Of a DNA stretch of 11,979 nt, positions 11,111-11,979 are shown piece after piece; position 1 is the stretch's first letter, and the number at the start of each line of letters is the position of its first letter. A program made the position numbers and the translations under genes. The DNA is taken from NCBI GenBank assembly GCA_035461525.1, contig DATHVD010000041.1, positions 1 to 11,979 of the forward strand. Reading direction: 5' to 3'. The notes under the pieces were generated by a model. That model worked only from the letters and a program-made list of their open reading frames with translations. It had not been told where the DNA came from and made no database searches. The stretch is from JAIBJN01 sp035461525. GTDB taxonomy: Bacteria > Actinomycetota > Thermoleophilia > Gaiellales > Gaiellaceae.

Positions 11111-11979
11111 TCAGGGTCTCACGTAGTCGGCCAGGTCCGCCACCTGTCCGGGCGGCGGCGTCCGGACGCTGACCGGCACGCCGAAATCCCACAGCTCGGT
11201 CACGCTCGAGGTCCGCGCCTGCTGGCCCTCCGGGCCGAAGACGTACCCGTGGCGGAGGCGCCGCACGAGGCCGTCGCCGTCCACCCACACCTGCACGGGG
11301 ATCTCCGCCAGCCCGAGGCGCTCCCGCGTCGACTCGACGTACGCGCGCCACGCGTCCTCCTGCCCCTCCGGCCCCTGGGACGCGAGCCTCCTCAGGTCGA
11401 CGACCGCGTCGAAGCGCGTCGTCTGCTCGCCGCGGACGGTCTCGCTCCCGACCCTGCGCGCGGTCGGGCCGATCGCGCGGAGCCAGAGCAGGAACTGCGC
11501 CGGGTCGGCCTGGCTGCCCAGGAAGAGCGAGCCGGCGTCGACCGCGGAAGCGTCTGCGAGCCCTTGCGGATCGAGCTTGAGCCAGCGCTTGTTCCCCGCC
11601 AGGAAGCCGGCCGGGAGCCCGTAGTAGACGACGTAGTCGGCGAAGACGACGCGAGCACTGCGGACGGTGGCGCCCTCGACGCCGCCGAGGTCGAGCATGA
11701 CCTCTCCGACGTCGTCGTCGAAGCTGAAGACGCCCTCGCCGCCGAAGGTCTGATCCTCGACCCCGTCGCCGCCGACCGTCATCGACGTGGAGACGCGCGC
11801 GCTCCCAGCCTCCTTCGTCCGCTCGGCAGCGTCGACGACGACGTCGCCGTCCACGACCTCGCCCGGCTGCGCCTCCTCCTCTCCCTCGCCGGCGTCCTCG
11901 GTCTCGCCGGTCTCGCCCTCCTCGGGCTCGTCGAGGGCCGCGCCCTCGGCGCCCGTCGTCGCGGCGACCGTCTCGGTCG
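11111..11979 (-). CDS. LppX/LprAFG-type lipoprotein, 5' end outside the window
   Basis: The frame is open to the window edge and 288 residues are visible. Its mature domain resembles the LppX/LprG (LolA-like) lipoproteins of actinobacteria, which carry lipids or glycolipids across the envelope. Matching features are ERTKEAGSARVSTSMTVGG, FSFDDDVGEVMLDLGG, VYYGLPAGFLAGNKRWLKLDP, DPAQFLLWLRAIGPTARRVGSETVRGEQTTRF, a helical insert, then IPVQVWVDGDGLVRRLRHGY and ELWDFGVPVSVRTPP. Ahead of it is a 40-45 residue linker rich in Glu, Gly and Thr (for example EPEEGETGETEDAGEGEEEE), as expected between a lipobox cysteine and the folded domain; that cysteine would lie beyond base 11979. The GTG at 11854 is in frame but sits inside the linker and is probably not the start. 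Its stop is 16 bases before sdhB, so they may be co-transcribed. Confidence 0.78.
   Translation of the reverse strand, partial: TETVAATTGAEGAALDEPEEGETGETEDAGEGEEEAQPGEVVDGDVVVDAAERTKEAGSARVSTSMTVGGDGVEDQTFGGEGVFSFDDDVGEVMLDLGGVEGATVRSARVVFADYVVYYGLPAGFLAGNKRWLKLDPQGLADASAVDAGSLFLGSQADPAQFLLWLRAIGPTARRVGSETVRGEQTTRFDAVVDLRRLASQGPEGQEDAWRAYVESTRERLGLAEIPVQVWVDGDGLVRRLRHGYVFGPEGQQARTSSVTELWDFGVPVSVRTPPPGQVADLADYVRP

Noticed and set aside
10039..11172. A 377-codon plus-strand frame opposite sdhB
   Set aside because: It is an antisense shadow of sdhB with no recognisable domain or start signal.

Overview
The window is a GC-rich (roughly 70% or more) bacterial chromosome segment in which nearly all codons end in G or C. 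The order dnaX, ybaB, recR, then lysC and asd resembles the actinobacterial arrangement (in Mycobacterium tuberculosis, dnaZX, the YbaB homologue, recR, ask and asd lie in one neighbourhood). The second half pairs SdhB with SdhE, the 'type E' succinate dehydrogenase anchor. Together these suggest a deep-branching actinobacterium such as Thermoleophilia (Gaiellales or Solirubrobacterales). That placement is an inference; no rRNA or marker search was possible.

Layout. 1-1274 (+): the 3' part of dnaX and the nucleoid-associated gene ybaB. 1275-1559: intergenic, with three copies of a GGTGCCAGGCAC repeat, one inside a perfect 33-bp dyad. 1560-5478 (+): recR, a cation/proton exchanger, lysC (aspartate kinase, with a strong internal start for a regulatory beta subunit) and asd, which overlaps lysC by 8 bases. 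5481-7919 (-): a run of small accessory genes transcribed as small membrane protein, metallophosphoesterase, GNAT-like protein, four-helix membrane protein and a doubtful small ORF. 7920-8087: a divergent intergenic region with a 13-bp inverted repeat and two opposed leaderless promoters. 8088-9140 (+): an unrecognised four-helix membrane protein. 9137-11979 (-): an LppX/LprG-like lipoprotein (5' end outside the window), sdhB and sdhE in tight succession.

Functionally, dnaX/ybaB/recR are replication and recombination-repair housekeeping genes. LysC and Asd carry out the first two steps from aspartate to lysine, threonine and methionine. SdhB and SdhE are the electron-transfer part of a succinate dehydrogenase or fumarate reductase whose flavoprotein is not in view.

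The most informative signals are: (1) genes at the head of a transcription unit lack a Shine-Dalgarno sequence and have a -10 hexamer 6-10 bases before the start codon, which indicates leaderless mRNAs, whereas internal genes have clear Shine-Dalgarno sites; (2) an internal Shine-Dalgarno and ATG within lysC; (3) an SdhB whose third cluster motif has a fourth cysteine; (4) the repeat cluster abutting recR. No CRISPR array, tRNA, rRNA, transposase or phage gene was seen. The window is mostly ordinary core genome, and I do not see a convincing undescribed multi-gene system.
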